This document shows, in pieces, positions 8,070 through 16,799 of a stretch of 64,000 nt of DNA (the stretch's first letter is position 1; every line of letters begins with the position of its first letter). The notes under the pieces are model-generated. The model was given only the letters and a program-made list of their open reading frames with translations. It searched no databases and was not told the origin of the DNA. Both the position numbers and the translations under genes were made by a program. Source of the stretch: JBJMHZ01 sp045807125 (lineage in GTDB: Bacteria; Actinomycetota; Actinomycetes; JAWWOL01); the NCBI GenBank assembly GCA_045807125.1, contig JBJMHZ010000005.1, positions 186,001 to 250,000 on the forward strand, written 5' to 3'.

Positions 8070-8501
8070 GTGCGCGCAACCGTCACCCTGATCGGCGTGC
8101 TGCTGCTGCCCACCGCGGTGGGCTACGCGGTCGTGGGGAGCGGCCGCGCCTGGCGGCTCATCGGGCGGCTGGCCGACGCGCGGGCGGAGGCCAGGCCAGT
8201 GCCGGCGGCGCAGCCCATCGAGCGGCTCGCGGCCGATGCGAGGCGGCTGCGGGCGCAGCTCGTGGAGCTCGAGGGGGCCGAGCCGGCCCCCGGCCGCGGG
8301 TTGCGGCTGCGCGCGCTGCGCCGGGCCTACCTCGACGCCCTCGGCGCCGCCTGCGTGGCCCTCGAGGCGCCGCCGCCCGACCAGGGCTCAGCCGGCTCAG
8401 CCGAGATCTACCGGGTCGAGGCCGACCTGCGCCGGCGCGGGCTCGAGGTGAGGGGTGGCGTGGTCGGTGGGCGCTCAGCCGGCGGCCATGACGCCGGCTG
8501 A
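8070..8501 (+). CDS. Single-pass membrane protein of unknown function
   Basis: About 143 residues. One N-terminal hydrophobic segment (VTLIGVLLLPTAVGYAVVG) is followed by a charged, Arg/Ala-rich cytoplasmic part with helical heptad-like character (RLAADARRLRAQLVELEG). The GTG at 8070 places the membrane helix at the N-terminus. Similar short proteins are common in actinobacteria, but I cannot name a function. It ends three bases before the metallophosphoesterase ATG, suggesting co-transcription. Confidence 0.55.
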   Translation: MRATVTLIGVLLLPTAVGYAVVGSGRAWRLIGRLADARAEARPVPAAQPIERLAADARRLRAQLVELEGAEPAPGRGLRLRALRRAYLDALGAACVALEAPPPDQGSAGSAEIYRVEADLRRRGLEVRGGVVGGRSAGGHDAG

Positions 8502-8504
8502 GCG

Positions 8505-9230
8505 ATGACCGCCGCGAGCCCGGCGGGGCCAGGCCCGATCCGGGTGCTGGCCGTCTCCGACGAGGTGGACGAGGGCCTGTGGCAGGGCGCCGGCGAGCTG
8601 CCGGACGTCGACCTCGTGGTCTCCTGCGGCGACCTGCCCTTCGACTACCTGGCCCGTCTCATGGCCGTCCTCGACGTGCCGCTCGTCTTCGTCCCCGGCA
8701 ACCATGACCCGGACGTGAGCGGCTACCGGCGCGCGCGCAGCGGCCTGTTCCTGCGGGCCGGGCTGCCCGCCGAGCCGCCGTGGCCGGCCGGCGCCGTCAA
8801 CGCCGACGGGCGCGTGGTCGATGCCGGCGGGCTGCGGATCGCCGGGCTCGGCGGCTGCCTGCGCTACGGCGACGGGCCCAACCAGTACACCGAGCGGCAG
8901 CAGGCCGGGCGGGCCCGCCGGCTGGCGAGGGCCGCCCGGCGCCGCGAGCGGCGCGACGGCCGCGGCGTCGACGTCGTCCTGGTGCATGCGCCGCCGCTCG
9001 GCACCGGCGACGGCGACGACGCCCCCCACCGCGGGTTCGCCGCCCTGCACCGGCTCGTCGCCGCCGTGCGGCCGGCGCTGCTGCTGCACGGCCACGTGCA
9101 CCCGTACGGCGACCGGGCGCCCACCCGGCGGCTCGGTGCGACACTGGTCCGCAACGTGGTCGGCCGGCACGTGATCGACGTCGGACCGCCCGCCCTACGG
9201 GCCGGGGACGGAGGCCGCGATGCCGAGTGA
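8505..9230 (+). CDS. Metallophosphoesterase
   Basis: 241 residues of the calcineurin-like fold. Motifs in order: VVSCGDLPFDY (Gly-Asp), VPGNHDPD (Gly-Asn-His-Asp), VLVHAPPLG (His) and LLLHGHVHPYG (Gly-His-x-His). The first metal motif, usually Asp-x-His, reads SDEVD here, so one ligand is changed; this variant is known in a subfamily of small metallophosphoesterases. The substrate is unknown. The coding region overlaps the next gene by 11 bases, a sign of coupled translation. Confidence 0.85.
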   Translation: MTAASPAGPGPIRVLAVSDEVDEGLWQGAGELPDVDLVVSCGDLPFDYLARLMAVLDVPLVFVPGNHDPDVSGYRRARSGLFLRAGLPAEPPWPAGAVNADGRVVDAGGLRIAGLGGCLRYGDGPNQYTERQQAGRARRLARAARRRERRDGRGVDVVLVHAPPLGTGDGDDAPHRGFAALHRLVAAVRPALLLHGHVHPYGDRAPTRRLGATLVRNVVGRHVIDVGPPALRAGDGGRDAE

Positions 9231-10062
9231 CACCGGCTTCCCCCGCGCCGACATCGAGAACGACTTCCTCCGCGCGCGCCGGCACCAGGTGCTCGCCCAG
9301 CTCGCGCACCGGCTGCGCCGGGAGCCGGACGACGTCAACATCATCCTGCCGTTCGGGGAGGTCATCGCCGCGCTCGGCATGGAGGGCGAGCGCCACATCG
9401 GCGTGCGCACCGTCAAGCTCGACACCATCGTCGGCACGGTCGACTCGCACCGCGACTTCGACCGCCGCTTCCGCCCGACCTCGGCCCGGGTACGGGCCCG
9501 CTGGGAGCGGTTGGCCCTCGCTCAGCGCAGGGGGGAGCCCATCCCGCCCATCGACGTCTACCGGGTGGGCGAGCTGCACTTCGTGCGGGACGGCCACCAC
9601 CGCGTCTCCGTGGCGATGACGACGGGGCAGCAGACGATCGAGGCCGACGTCACCGAGGTCAGGACGACCCTGCCGGCCAAGGGCATCGAGCGCCGCGGCG
9701 ACCTCGTCGTGCGCGGGTACGAGCGCATGTTCCTGACCCGGGTGCCGCTGACGCCGCAGGCCCACGCCCGGATCGGCGTGACCGACCCGTGGGGGTACGC
9801 GGAGCTCGGCGAGGCCATCGAGGCGTGGGGCTTCCGCGCCATGCAGCACGAGCAGCGCTTCATGGACCGGCGCGAGGTCGCCCGGCGGTGGTTCGCCGAG
9901 GAGTACGTCCCTGTCGTCCGGATGCTCGCGGCGGCCGACCTGGTCGGACGGGGCACCGAGACCGACGCGTACCTGCGGGTGGCCAGGGAGCGCTACCGCC
10001 TGATGCGCACCCACGAGTGGAACGACGACGTCATCCGCCGGCTGCGCGCGGCCAAGGCTTGA
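9220..10062 (+). CDS. ParB/sulfiredoxin-fold protein (ParB-like nuclease domain)
   Basis: 280 residues. The segment PIDVYRVGELHFVRDGHHRVSVAMTTG contains the ParB-type GHHR motif used for nucleotide binding or hydrolysis in the ParB/Srx fold. The N-terminus (ILPFGEVIAALG..GVRTVKLDTIVGTVDS) fits the same domain, while the C-terminal half (VTRVPLTPQ... RYRLMRTHEWNDDVIRRL) is helical and of unknown role. No parA is nearby, so this is not a segregation locus. It overlaps the metallophosphoesterase gene by 11 bases, hinting at a joint function. Confidence 0.75.
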   Translation: MPSDTGFPRADIENDFLRARRHQVLAQLAHRLRREPDDVNIILPFGEVIAALGMEGERHIGVRTVKLDTIVGTVDSHRDFDRRFRPTSARVRARWERLALAQRRGEPIPPIDVYRVGELHFVRDGHHRVSVAMTTGQQTIEADVTEVRTTLPAKGIERRGDLVVRGYERMFLTRVPLTPQAHARIGVTDPWGYAELGEAIEAWGFRAMQHEQRFMDRREVARRWFAEEYVPVVRMLAAADLVGRGTETDAYLRVARERYRLMRTHEWNDDVIRRLRAAKA

Positions 10063-10073
10063 GGCTTCCCCAG

Positions 10074-11240
10074 TCAGCGGCACCGGCGGGCGTTGAGCCG
10101 GGCGGCCTGGCGCGTCAGGTGGTCGCGCTCGGCGAGGTTGGGCGCCTTCGAGGCCGCCTCGGCGTACAGCCGTGCCGCCGTCACCAGGTCGCCGTCGCGC
10201 TCGTGGAGGTACGCACCCACCGCGGCGTGGCGGGGCAGCGAGTCGTCCAGCGCCGCGAGCGCCGCCAGGCCGGCGCGGGGCCCGTCGGCCTGGCCGACCG
10301 CCACCGCGCGGTTGAGCCGGACGACCGGGCTGTCGGTCAGGCGCGCGAGCTCGTCGTACCACTCGACGATCTGCACCCAATCGGTCTCCTCGGCGGTGGG
10401 CGCGTCAGCGTGGAGCGCCGCGATGGCGGCCTGGGCCTGGAGCTCGCCCAGCCGGTCGCGGGCGAGAGCCGCCTGCAGGATCTCGACGCCCTCGGCGATC
10501 GACTCGGTGTCCCACCGGCCGCGGTCCTGCTCGGCGAGCGGCACCAGGCTGCCGTCGGGCGCGGTCCGGGCGGCGCGCCGGGCGTGGTGGAGCAGCATGA
10601 GGGCGAGCAGCCCCGCCACCTCGGGGTGGTCGATCGCGGCCGCGAGCTGCCTGGTGAGCCGGATGGCCTCGGCGGCGAGGTCGACGTCGCCTGAGTAGCC
10701 CTCGTTGAAGACCAGGTAGAGGACGCGCAGCACGGTGGCGACGTCGCCGGGCTGGTCGAACCGCACCCCGGAGACCGTGCGCTTGGCCCGGCTGATGCGC
10801 TGCGCCATGGTCGCCTCGGGCACCAGGTAGGCCTGGGCGATCTGGCGGGTGGTCAGGCCGCCGACGGCGCGCAGCGTGAGCGCGACCGCGGACGCCGGCG
10901 TCAGCGACGGGTGCGCGCACAGGAAGTAGAGCTGCAGCGTGTCGTCCACCGCGGGCGCGGGCCCTGGCGCCGGCTCCTGCGAGTCCACGCTGACGAGGCC
11001 CTCGCGCCGGCGGCGGGCGGCGTCGGCCCGGGTCGCGTCGACGAACCGGCGCCAGGCCACGGTGACCAGCCAGCCCTTCGGGTCCCGCGGCGGGTCGGCC
11101 GGCCAGGCGCGGACCGCCTCGACCAGCGCGTCCTGCACGGCGTCCTCGGCCGCCGCGAAGTCGGTTCCGCGGCGGACGAGGATCCCGAGCACGCTCGGCG
11201 CGAGGCTCCGGAGCAGGGCCTCGTTCACCCGAGAGGTCAC
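10074..11240 (-). CDS. ECF42-type RNA polymerase sigma factor
   Basis: About 388 residues. Region 2 (DFAAAEDAVQDALVEAVRAWP, then KGWLVTVAWRRFVD) and region 4 (LTLRAVGGLTTRQIAQAYLVPEATMAQRISRAKR) form an ECF sigma factor, and a roughly 200-residue C-terminal extension with TPR-like helices (RLNRAVAVGQADG, AVGAYLHERDGDLVTAARLYAEA) marks the ECF42 group. The start is a GTG that overlaps the DGPF-protein stop (GTGA), so the pair is co-translated. ECF42 factors have no classical anti-sigma; the DGPF protein is thought to be the functional partner. Confidence 0.88.
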   Translation of the reverse strand: MTSRVNEALLRSLAPSVLGILVRRGTDFAAAEDAVQDALVEAVRAWPADPPRDPKGWLVTVAWRRFVDATRADAARRRREGLVSVDSQEPAPGPAPAVDDTLQLYFLCAHPSLTPASAVALTLRAVGGLTTRQIAQAYLVPEATMAQRISRAKRTVSGVRFDQPGDVATVLRVLYLVFNEGYSGDVDLAAEAIRLTRQLAAAIDHPEVAGLLALMLLHHARRAARTAPDGSLVPLAEQDRGRWDTESIAEGVEILQAALARDRLGELQAQAAIAALHADAPTAEETDWVQIVEWYDELARLTDSPVVRLNRAVAVGQADGPRAGLAALAALDDSLPRHAAVGAYLHERDGDLVTAARLYAEAASKAPNLAERDHLTRQAARLNARRCR

Positions 11241-11644
11241 TCCGTGACGGTGGGCGAGGCGCCCAGGAACGGGCGCAGCTCGAGCCACTCGTGGATCGGC
11301 TTCCCGCCCGCCCCAGGGGCGGCCGACAGCTCCCCGGCCAGCTCGACGGCGCGCTGGTAGCTGTCGACGTCGATCACCATCCAGCCGGCGATGAGGTCCT
11401 TGGTCTCGGCGAACGGGCCGTCGGTGACCGGCGGCCGGCCCTCGCCGTCGTACCGGACGAACGTGCCCTCGGGGGCGAGCGCCTGGCCGTCGACGAACTC
11501 GCCGGTCCCTTCGAGCCGGCTCGCGAAGTCGCGCATGTACTGCACGTGGTCCGAGATCTCCTCCGGCGTCCACTGATCCATCGGCACGTCGTTGACCGAA
11601 GCCGGGGCGCCGCGATAGTGCTTGAGCAACAGGTACTTCGCCAT
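11237..11644 (-). CDS. YCII-related DGPF-domain protein
   Basis: 135 residues of the YCII/DGPF family, with VTDGPFAETKDLIAGWMVIDVDSYQRAVELA as the hallmark. It begins MAKYLLLKHYRG, a typical first strand. DGPF genes are almost always neighbours of ECF42 sigma factors, as here, where stop and start overlap. Their biochemical role is not established. It is the first gene of the pair, with a 166-bp upstream gap that should hold the promoter. Confidence 0.88.
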   Translation of the reverse strand: MAKYLLLKHYRGAPASVNDVPMDQWTPEEISDHVQYMRDFASRLEGTGEFVDGQALAPEGTFVRYDGEGRPPVTDGPFAETKDLIAGWMVIDVDSYQRAVELAGELSAAPGAGGKPIHEWLELRPFLGASPTVTE

Positions 11645-11810
11645 GGTGCTTCTCCTCGGTGCTGGTGCGACCCGTCGTGGTCGCGCTCGCCCCTGGGACG
11701 GAGCCGGCCACGGGTTCTCGACATCGGCCTTCGAAGCGCGGTTGCGGGACGGCGATCGATCGCCGATCCCGCGAGCGGCGGTGGCGGTCGACGCCCGCGC
11801 CCTGAGCCGC

Positions 11811-12143
11811 CTACCGTGGCTTGCTCCGGTCTCCCAGCGCGTGCGCGACGTTGCTGACCGCGATGCCGGCCCACGCGATGGCGAGGCCGGGGAGGTGCCC
11901 GATGCCGCCGGCGATGGCGGTCAGCGGGATGCCGAAGGCCAGGGTCATCCCGTAGACGGCGAGGCGGTCGCTCCTCCTGGGCTCGCGCGCCGGCGGGCCG
12001 GACGCGCGCCTCGCGACCGCGGCCTCGATGCGGTCGGCGAAGGAATCGACCAGGTGCTGGTCGTACTCGGGCCCGAGCTCGTGACGGGCGGCCAGCGCGG
12101 CCGCCGCGTCCTTGCGCAGATCCCCGTGCGTCTCGTCGTTCAT
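11811..12143 (-). CDS. Small membrane protein of unknown function
   Basis: 110 residues. The N-terminal half is charged and contains LGPEYDQHLVDSFADRIEAAVARR, a motif seen at the start of many actinobacterial membrane proteins of unknown function. The C-terminal half has two hydrophobic segments (LAVYGMTLAFGIPLTAIAG and LAIAWAGIAVSNVAHALG). It starts at the ATG at 12143, 62 bases past the sugC stop on the same strand, and could be the last gene of that transcript. Confidence 0.6.
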   Translation of the reverse strand: MNDETHGDLRKDAAAALAARHELGPEYDQHLVDSFADRIEAAVARRASGPPAREPRRSDRLAVYGMTLAFGIPLTAIAGGIGHLPGLAIAWAGIAVSNVAHALGDRSKPR

Positions 12144-12205
12144 CGCGCTCCCCACGCCGGTGACCACGCCATCGTGCCAGTCCGGCGAAGGAGCCGCGAG
12201 GACGG

Positions 12206-13435
12206 TCAGCGAAGCGGCGCGGCGGCGGTCTCGGTGCTGCCGCCCGCGTTGAGCCGCGCGCCGGACTCGGGGTCGAACACGTGCACCTTGCGGACGTCGA
12301 CCCAGAGCTCGGCCCGCTCGCCCTCGCGCACCCGGGTCGCCGCGTCGAGGCGGGCGATGACCTGGTCGCCGCCGCTGCCGCCGACCTCCGCGCGGCCCGA
12401 GTCGCGGTCGAGCTCCTCGAGCTCGGCCGAGCGGGCCACTCCCACCTCGTCCTGACCGCCTTCGACCGTGAAGTGCGCGAACACGTCGGAGCCCATCGAC
12501 TCCAGCACCTCGATCTGCGCCGGGAAGGTCACGCCGTGCCGGCTCATGTCGCCCTGCACGAGCAACGCGTCCTCGAAGCTCTCGGGGCGCAGGCCGATGA
12601 TGACGTCGCGCGGACCGCGACCCGACTCGATCGAGCGCCGCAGCTCGTCGGTCAGCGGGATGTCGCCGAGCCGCGTGCGCAGCGCGCCCTGCTCGATCCT
12701 GGCCGGCATGAAGTTCATCGCCGGCGAGCCGATGAAGCCGGCCACGAAGATGTTGGCAGGGGCGTCGTACAGCTCCTGCGGAGGACCGACCTGCTGCAGG
12801 ATCCCGCCGCGCATCACGGCGACGCGGTCGCCGAGCGTCATGGCCTCTGTCTGGTCGTGGGTGACGTAGACCGTCGTGGTGCCGAGGCGCCGCTGGAGCC
12901 GGGACACCTCGGTGCGCATCTGCACGCGCAGCTTGGCGTCGAGGTTGGACAGCGGCTCGTCCATGAGGAACGCGGCCGGGTCGCGGACGATGGCGCGGCC
13001 CATCGCGACCCGCTGCCGCTGGCCACCGGACAGGTTGGCCGGCTTGCGGTCGAGGTGCGCGGTGAGGTCGAGCACCCGCGCGGCCTCCTCGACCTTCGTG
13101 TCGATGGTGGCCTGCGGCGTCTTCGCCAGCTTCAGCGCGAAGGCCATGTTCTCCCGCACGGTCATGTGCGGGTAGAGCGCATAGCTCTGGAACACCATCG
13201 CGATGTCGCGGTCCTTCGGCGCCTTGTTGTTGACGACCTGGCCGCCGATGCGCAGCTCTCCGTCGGAGATGTCCTCGAGCCCGGCGATCATGTTCAGCGT
13301 CGTGGACTTGCCGCATCCCGACGGCCCGACGAGGATCACGAACTCGCCGTCGGCGATCTCGAGACTGATGCGGTCGACGGCGAGCGCGCCGTCCGGGTAG
13401 CGCTTGGTGATCTCGTCAAGGACGATGTCGGCCAC
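12206..13435 (-). CDS. sugC: Sugar ABC transporter ATP-binding protein (SugC/UgpC type)
   Basis: About 409 residues. Walker A is GPSGCGKST, the Q-loop VFQSYALYPHMTVREN, the signature LSGGQRQRVAMGRA, Walker B FLMDEPLSNLD and the H-loop YVTHDQTEAMTLGD. A regulatory beta domain with the usual GLRPESF follows to the C-terminus, as in the MalK/UgpC group. It drives import through the permeases encoded just upstream. The GTG at 13435 gives the usual N-terminus; it follows the sugB stop by 11 bases. Confidence 0.88.
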   Translation of the reverse strand: MADIVLDEITKRYPDGALAVDRISLEIADGEFVILVGPSGCGKSTTLNMIAGLEDISDGELRIGGQVVNNKAPKDRDIAMVFQSYALYPHMTVRENMAFALKLAKTPQATIDTKVEEAARVLDLTAHLDRKPANLSGGQRQRVAMGRAIVRDPAAFLMDEPLSNLDAKLRVQMRTEVSRLQRRLGTTTVYVTHDQTEAMTLGDRVAVMRGGILQQVGPPQELYDAPANIFVAGFIGSPAMNFMPARIEQGALRTRLGDIPLTDELRRSIESGRGPRDVIIGLRPESFEDALLVQGDMSRHGVTFPAQIEVLESMGSDVFAHFTVEGGQDEVGVARSAELEELDRDSGRAEVGGSGGDQVIARLDAATRVREGERAELWVDVRKVHVFDPESGARLNAGGSTETAAAPLR

Positions 13436-13446
13436 GGCTGGGACCC

Positions 13447-14277
13447 CTAACCCTTCACGGCGCCGGAGGTCAGCCCGGCGACGATGCGGCGCTGGAAGAA
13501 GAGCACGAACAGGATGATCGGGATCGTGATGATGACGGCCGCGGCCGCGATCGACCCCGTGGGCGAGGTGAACTGCGAGCTGCCGGTGAAGAACCCGATC
13601 GCGGCAGGGACGGTGCGCGCGCGCGTCGTCGATGTGAGCGAGATGGCGAACAGGAAGTCGTTCCAGCAGAAGATGAACACCAGGATCGCCGTGGTGAACA
13701 TGCCGGGCGCGGCAAGCGGCGCGATGACCTTCGTGAACGCCTGGAACGGCGTCGCGCCGTCCATCTTGGCGGCCTTCTCCAGCTCCCACGGGATCTCGCG
13801 GAAGAACGCCGACAGCGTGTAGATGCCGAGCGGCAGGCCGAAGGTGATGTACGGCACGATCAGGCCCGGCCAGGTGTCGAACAGCCCGAGCGCCCGCTCG
13901 ATGTTGAACAGCGGCGTCACCAGCGAGATCGCCGGGAACATCGCGATCAGCAGCGACATCCCGATGAGCACGCTCTTGCCCGGGAAGCTGAGCCGGGCCA
14001 CCGCGTACGCCGCCATCGAGGCCAGCACGACCGCGATGAACGTCGCGATGAGCGCGATGCCGATCGAGTTCACGAGGGCACGGGTGAACTCCGACGTCTG
14101 GAAGATGCCGTGGTAGTTCTCCAGCGTCCACTTCTTCGGGAAGAACGAGCCGTCGGTGATGGTCGCCGGGTCCTTGAAGGACAGCGACACGATCCAGAGC
14201 ACCGGGATGAGGGTCAGGATGATGACGACCGTGTTGGCCGTCCCCCAGCCGACCCGATCCTTCGTCGTCGCGGCCAT
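13447..14277 (-). CDS. sugB: Sugar ABC transporter permease (SugB type)
   Basis: 276 residues, six predicted membrane helices (first: TVVIILTLIPVLWIVSLSF). The cytoplasmic EAA loop that contacts the ATPase reads WELEKAAKMDGATPFQAFTKVIAPLAAPG. The C-terminus RRIVAGLTSGAVKG is the classic end of MalG/SugB permeases. The ATG overlaps the sugA stop by one base (TGATG), indicating translational coupling. Confidence 0.88.
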   Translation of the reverse strand: MAATTKDRVGWGTANTVVIILTLIPVLWIVSLSFKDPATITDGSFFPKKWTLENYHGIFQTSEFTRALVNSIGIALIATFIAVVLASMAAYAVARLSFPGKSVLIGMSLLIAMFPAISLVTPLFNIERALGLFDTWPGLIVPYITFGLPLGIYTLSAFFREIPWELEKAAKMDGATPFQAFTKVIAPLAAPGMFTTAILVFIFCWNDFLFAISLTSTTRARTVPAAIGFFTGSSQFTSPTGSIAAAAVIITIPIILFVLFFQRRIVAGLTSGAVKG

Positions 14278-15224
14278 CAGCGCCGCCCTTCCGTGCCGGG
14301 TGCTGCCGCGCCGAAGCCCTTGATGAACAGGAAGGCGATGATGGCGACGCAGACGAAGATGAGCACCGATATCGCCGAGCCGATGCCGAGGTTGAGCGCG
14401 GTGAACAGGTTGTCGTAGCCGAGGATCGACACCGAGCCCGTGCCGTGACCACCGCTCGTCAGGACGAAGATGTTGTCGAAGATGCGGAACGCGTCGAGCG
14501 TGCGGAACAGCAGCGCCACGAGGATCGCCGGCGCCATCAGCGGCAGCGTCACGCGGGTGAACCGCTGCCACGCCGTCGCGCCGTCGACCTTCGCCGCCTT
14601 CTGCAGGTCCTCGGGCACCAGCGCGAGACCGGCCATGAGCAGCAGCGCCATGAACGGCGTCGTCTTCCACACCTCGGCGAGGATGATGATGGCGATGGCC
14701 GACACGGTGTGGGTGAGCGGCGCGCCGTTGCCGCCGAGCGCTCCCGCGAGGTAGCCGGTGTCGGGCGTCCACGCGTACTGCCAGCTGAACGCCGCGACCA
14801 CGGTGACGATGCCGTACGGCACGAGGATCGACGTGCGCACGGCGCCGCGGCCGAAGATGGTCCGGTGCATCAGCAGCGCGAGCAGCATGCCGAGCACGAG
14901 CTCGATGACCACCGAGATCACCGTGATGATGGCGGTGACCTTCAGCGCCTGCCACCAGTACGGCGACGTCAGCACGGCCCCGTAGTTGTCGAGCCCGATG
15001 AACTTCGCCTGGCTCGGGAAGCGGAGGTCGTACCGCTGCAGCGACAGGTAGATCGCGTAGCCGATCGGGTAGGCGGTGACCGCCACCATGACGATGACGG
15101 CCGGCGCGCAGAGCAGCCAGCCGAGCCGGCGCTCGGCCCGCGCGCCCTCGGAGAGCGCCCGGCGCCCCGGCTGCATCTCCGCGCGGGTCTCGCCGGCCGC
15201 GACGGCCTGCGTGTTGAGGCTCAC
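14277..15224 (-). CDS. sugA: Sugar ABC transporter permease (SugA type)
   Basis: 315 residues with a cytoplasmic N-terminus and six membrane helices (first: LLCAPAVIVMVAVTAYPIGYAIYLS). The EAA loop is VPEDLQKAAKVDGATAWQRFTRVTLPLMAP. It is the MalF/SugA partner of the next gene. Its GTG start overlaps the stop of the binding-protein gene (GTGA), so the four genes form one coupled operon. Confidence 0.88.
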   Translation of the reverse strand: MSLNTQAVAAGETRAEMQPGRRALSEGARAERRLGWLLCAPAVIVMVAVTAYPIGYAIYLSLQRYDLRFPSQAKFIGLDNYGAVLTSPYWWQALKVTAIITVISVVIELVLGMLLALLMHRTIFGRGAVRTSILVPYGIVTVVAAFSWQYAWTPDTGYLAGALGGNGAPLTHTVSAIAIIILAEVWKTTPFMALLLMAGLALVPEDLQKAAKVDGATAWQRFTRVTLPLMAPAILVALLFRTLDAFRIFDNIFVLTSGGHGTGSVSILGYDNLFTALNLGIGSAISVLIFVCVAIIAFLFIKGFGAAAPGTEGRR

Positions 15225-16552
15225 GGGATCAGTCCCTTCGACGCGAGGGCGTCCTGCAACTGGCCCACCATGCTGTGCGCGGTCCTCGCCGGATCGATCT
15301 TGTCGGGTGGCGACACCGCGTGGGAGATGACGATCGACAGGTTCTGGTAGGCGGGCGTCTTGGGGCGGACGCTCGCCGTGGACAGCGCCGCCTTGATGTC
15401 GGCCCGGAACGGGTAGTCCTTCTGCAGCGACGGGTCGTCGTACAGGCTGGCGATGGTGGGCGGCAGGCCGCCCTTGATCGCCGCGACCTTCTGGTTCTCG
15501 CGGTTGCGCAGGCACAGCGCCGCCTCGAAGGCGAGGTCGGCGTGGTTGGAGTACGTGCTGATCGCCAGGTCGATGCCGCCGATGGTGACGTGGCTCGGCT
15601 CGTCCGCCTTGACCCGTGGGTAGAGCGCCCACTTGAAGCTCTTGAACAGGTCCGGCTTGTTGGCCTTCATCGAGGGATAGACGAACGGGTAGTTCAGCTC
15701 GAAGGCGGCGCTGCCGCTCTCCATCGCGAGCCGGTTGGCGTCCTCCATCTGCACCGACAGCGACGGGTCGGCTGCGCGCGAGCGGGCGAGCCGGCTCATG
15801 ACGCGCAGGGCCTCGACCGCCGGCGGCCCCATCGACGGCCGCGTCGCGGTCGGCGTGAGGATGCTGCCGCCCGCGCTCGCGATCAGCGTGTTGAACCACA
15901 CGACGACGCCCTCGTACTGCGCGCCCTGGATCTCGATGAGGTGCGGCTTGCCCTGGCGGGCCAGGGCCTCCGACATGCTGATCATCTCGTCCCAGGTCTT
16001 GGGCGGACGCGGCACGAGGTCGGAGCGGTACCAGAGCAGCTGCGTGTTGCTGTTGTACGGGACCGCGTAGAGGCGGCCCTTCCAGACGGCGGTCTGCAGC
16101 GGGACGCTCAGCGTGCCTGCGCTGGCCTGCTGCTTGTTCTGGCCCGTCCACTCGCGGATCCAGCCCGCCTCGGCGAACTCGGCCTCCCACGTCACGTCGA
16201 GGCCGAGGATGTCCATCGAGCTGTCGTGCGCGGCGAGCCGGCGGACCATCTGCTGGCGCTGGCCGTCAGCCCCGTTGGGCAGCTTGTTGTAGCGGATGAC
16301 GTAGCGGCCACCGCTGCTCTGGCTGCAGGTGTCGACCGCCTGCTGGATGGCCCCTGAGTTGTCCGGGAAGTTGTAGAAGTTCAGCGTGACCCGGCCGCCG
16401 GAGCTGCCACCGCCCTGACCGCCGCAGGCGGCCAGGAGAGCGGCCACGGCGAGCAGGCTCAGCTGGGCGTGGGCGCGGCGGCGGTGGCGTGGCGGGCGGG
16501 CCGCGCGGGTCCGGCCGGACGCGCCATGGGCGGTTGTCGCGGTCTGGCGCAC
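15221..16552 (-). CDS. lpqY: Sugar-binding lipoprotein of an ABC importer (LpqY type)
   Basis: 443 residues. The N-terminus has Arg-rich residues, a hydrophobic stretch and the lipobox LLAACGG, giving a lipid-anchored binding protein outside the membrane. The rest fits family 1 solute-binding proteins (VTLNFYNFPDNSGAIQQAVD; MDILGLDVTWEAEFAEAGWI; YAVPYNSNTQLLWYR; TWDEMISMSEAL). The gene order matches the mycobacterial lpqY-sugA-sugB-sugC system that recycles trehalose; the substrate here is assigned only by that synteny. The start is a GTG with AGGAGG 6 bases upstream. About 250 bases upstream are free for a promoter. Confidence 0.82.
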   Translation of the reverse strand: MRQTATTAHGASGRTRAARPPRHRRRAHAQLSLLAVAALLAACGGQGGGSSGGRVTLNFYNFPDNSGAIQQAVDTCSQSSGGRYVIRYNKLPNGADGQRQQMVRRLAAHDSSMDILGLDVTWEAEFAEAGWIREWTGQNKQQASAGTLSVPLQTAVWKGRLYAVPYNSNTQLLWYRSDLVPRPPKTWDEMISMSEALARQGKPHLIEIQGAQYEGVVVWFNTLIASAGGSILTPTATRPSMGPPAVEALRVMSRLARSRAADPSLSVQMEDANRLAMESGSAAFELNYPFVYPSMKANKPDLFKSFKWALYPRVKADEPSHVTIGGIDLAISTYSNHADLAFEAALCLRNRENQKVAAIKGGLPPTIASLYDDPSLQKDYPFRADIKAALSTASVRPKTPAYQNLSIVISHAVSPPDKIDPARTAHSMVGQLQDALASKGLIP

Positions 16553-16799
16553 GACCGGCCTCCTCTCGGAGCCGGAGACGGCACGTCCGACCAGCGGGCT
16601 GACCCGCTCGCGGGCGCCCCTTGCCCGGCAAAGCGGACGCTAGACCTGGGCCGCCACGGGCGGCAAGAGCGGTAAGGGGCAACTGCGAGGTTCGGCGCCG
16701 TTGCGCGCGCGATCAGGCGCTCGGGCGCACGCATTCCTCACGCACCGTCACCAGCGGTGGGCAGGCCGGGTGACGGCCGCGCCTCGCTCGGCGTGCGTG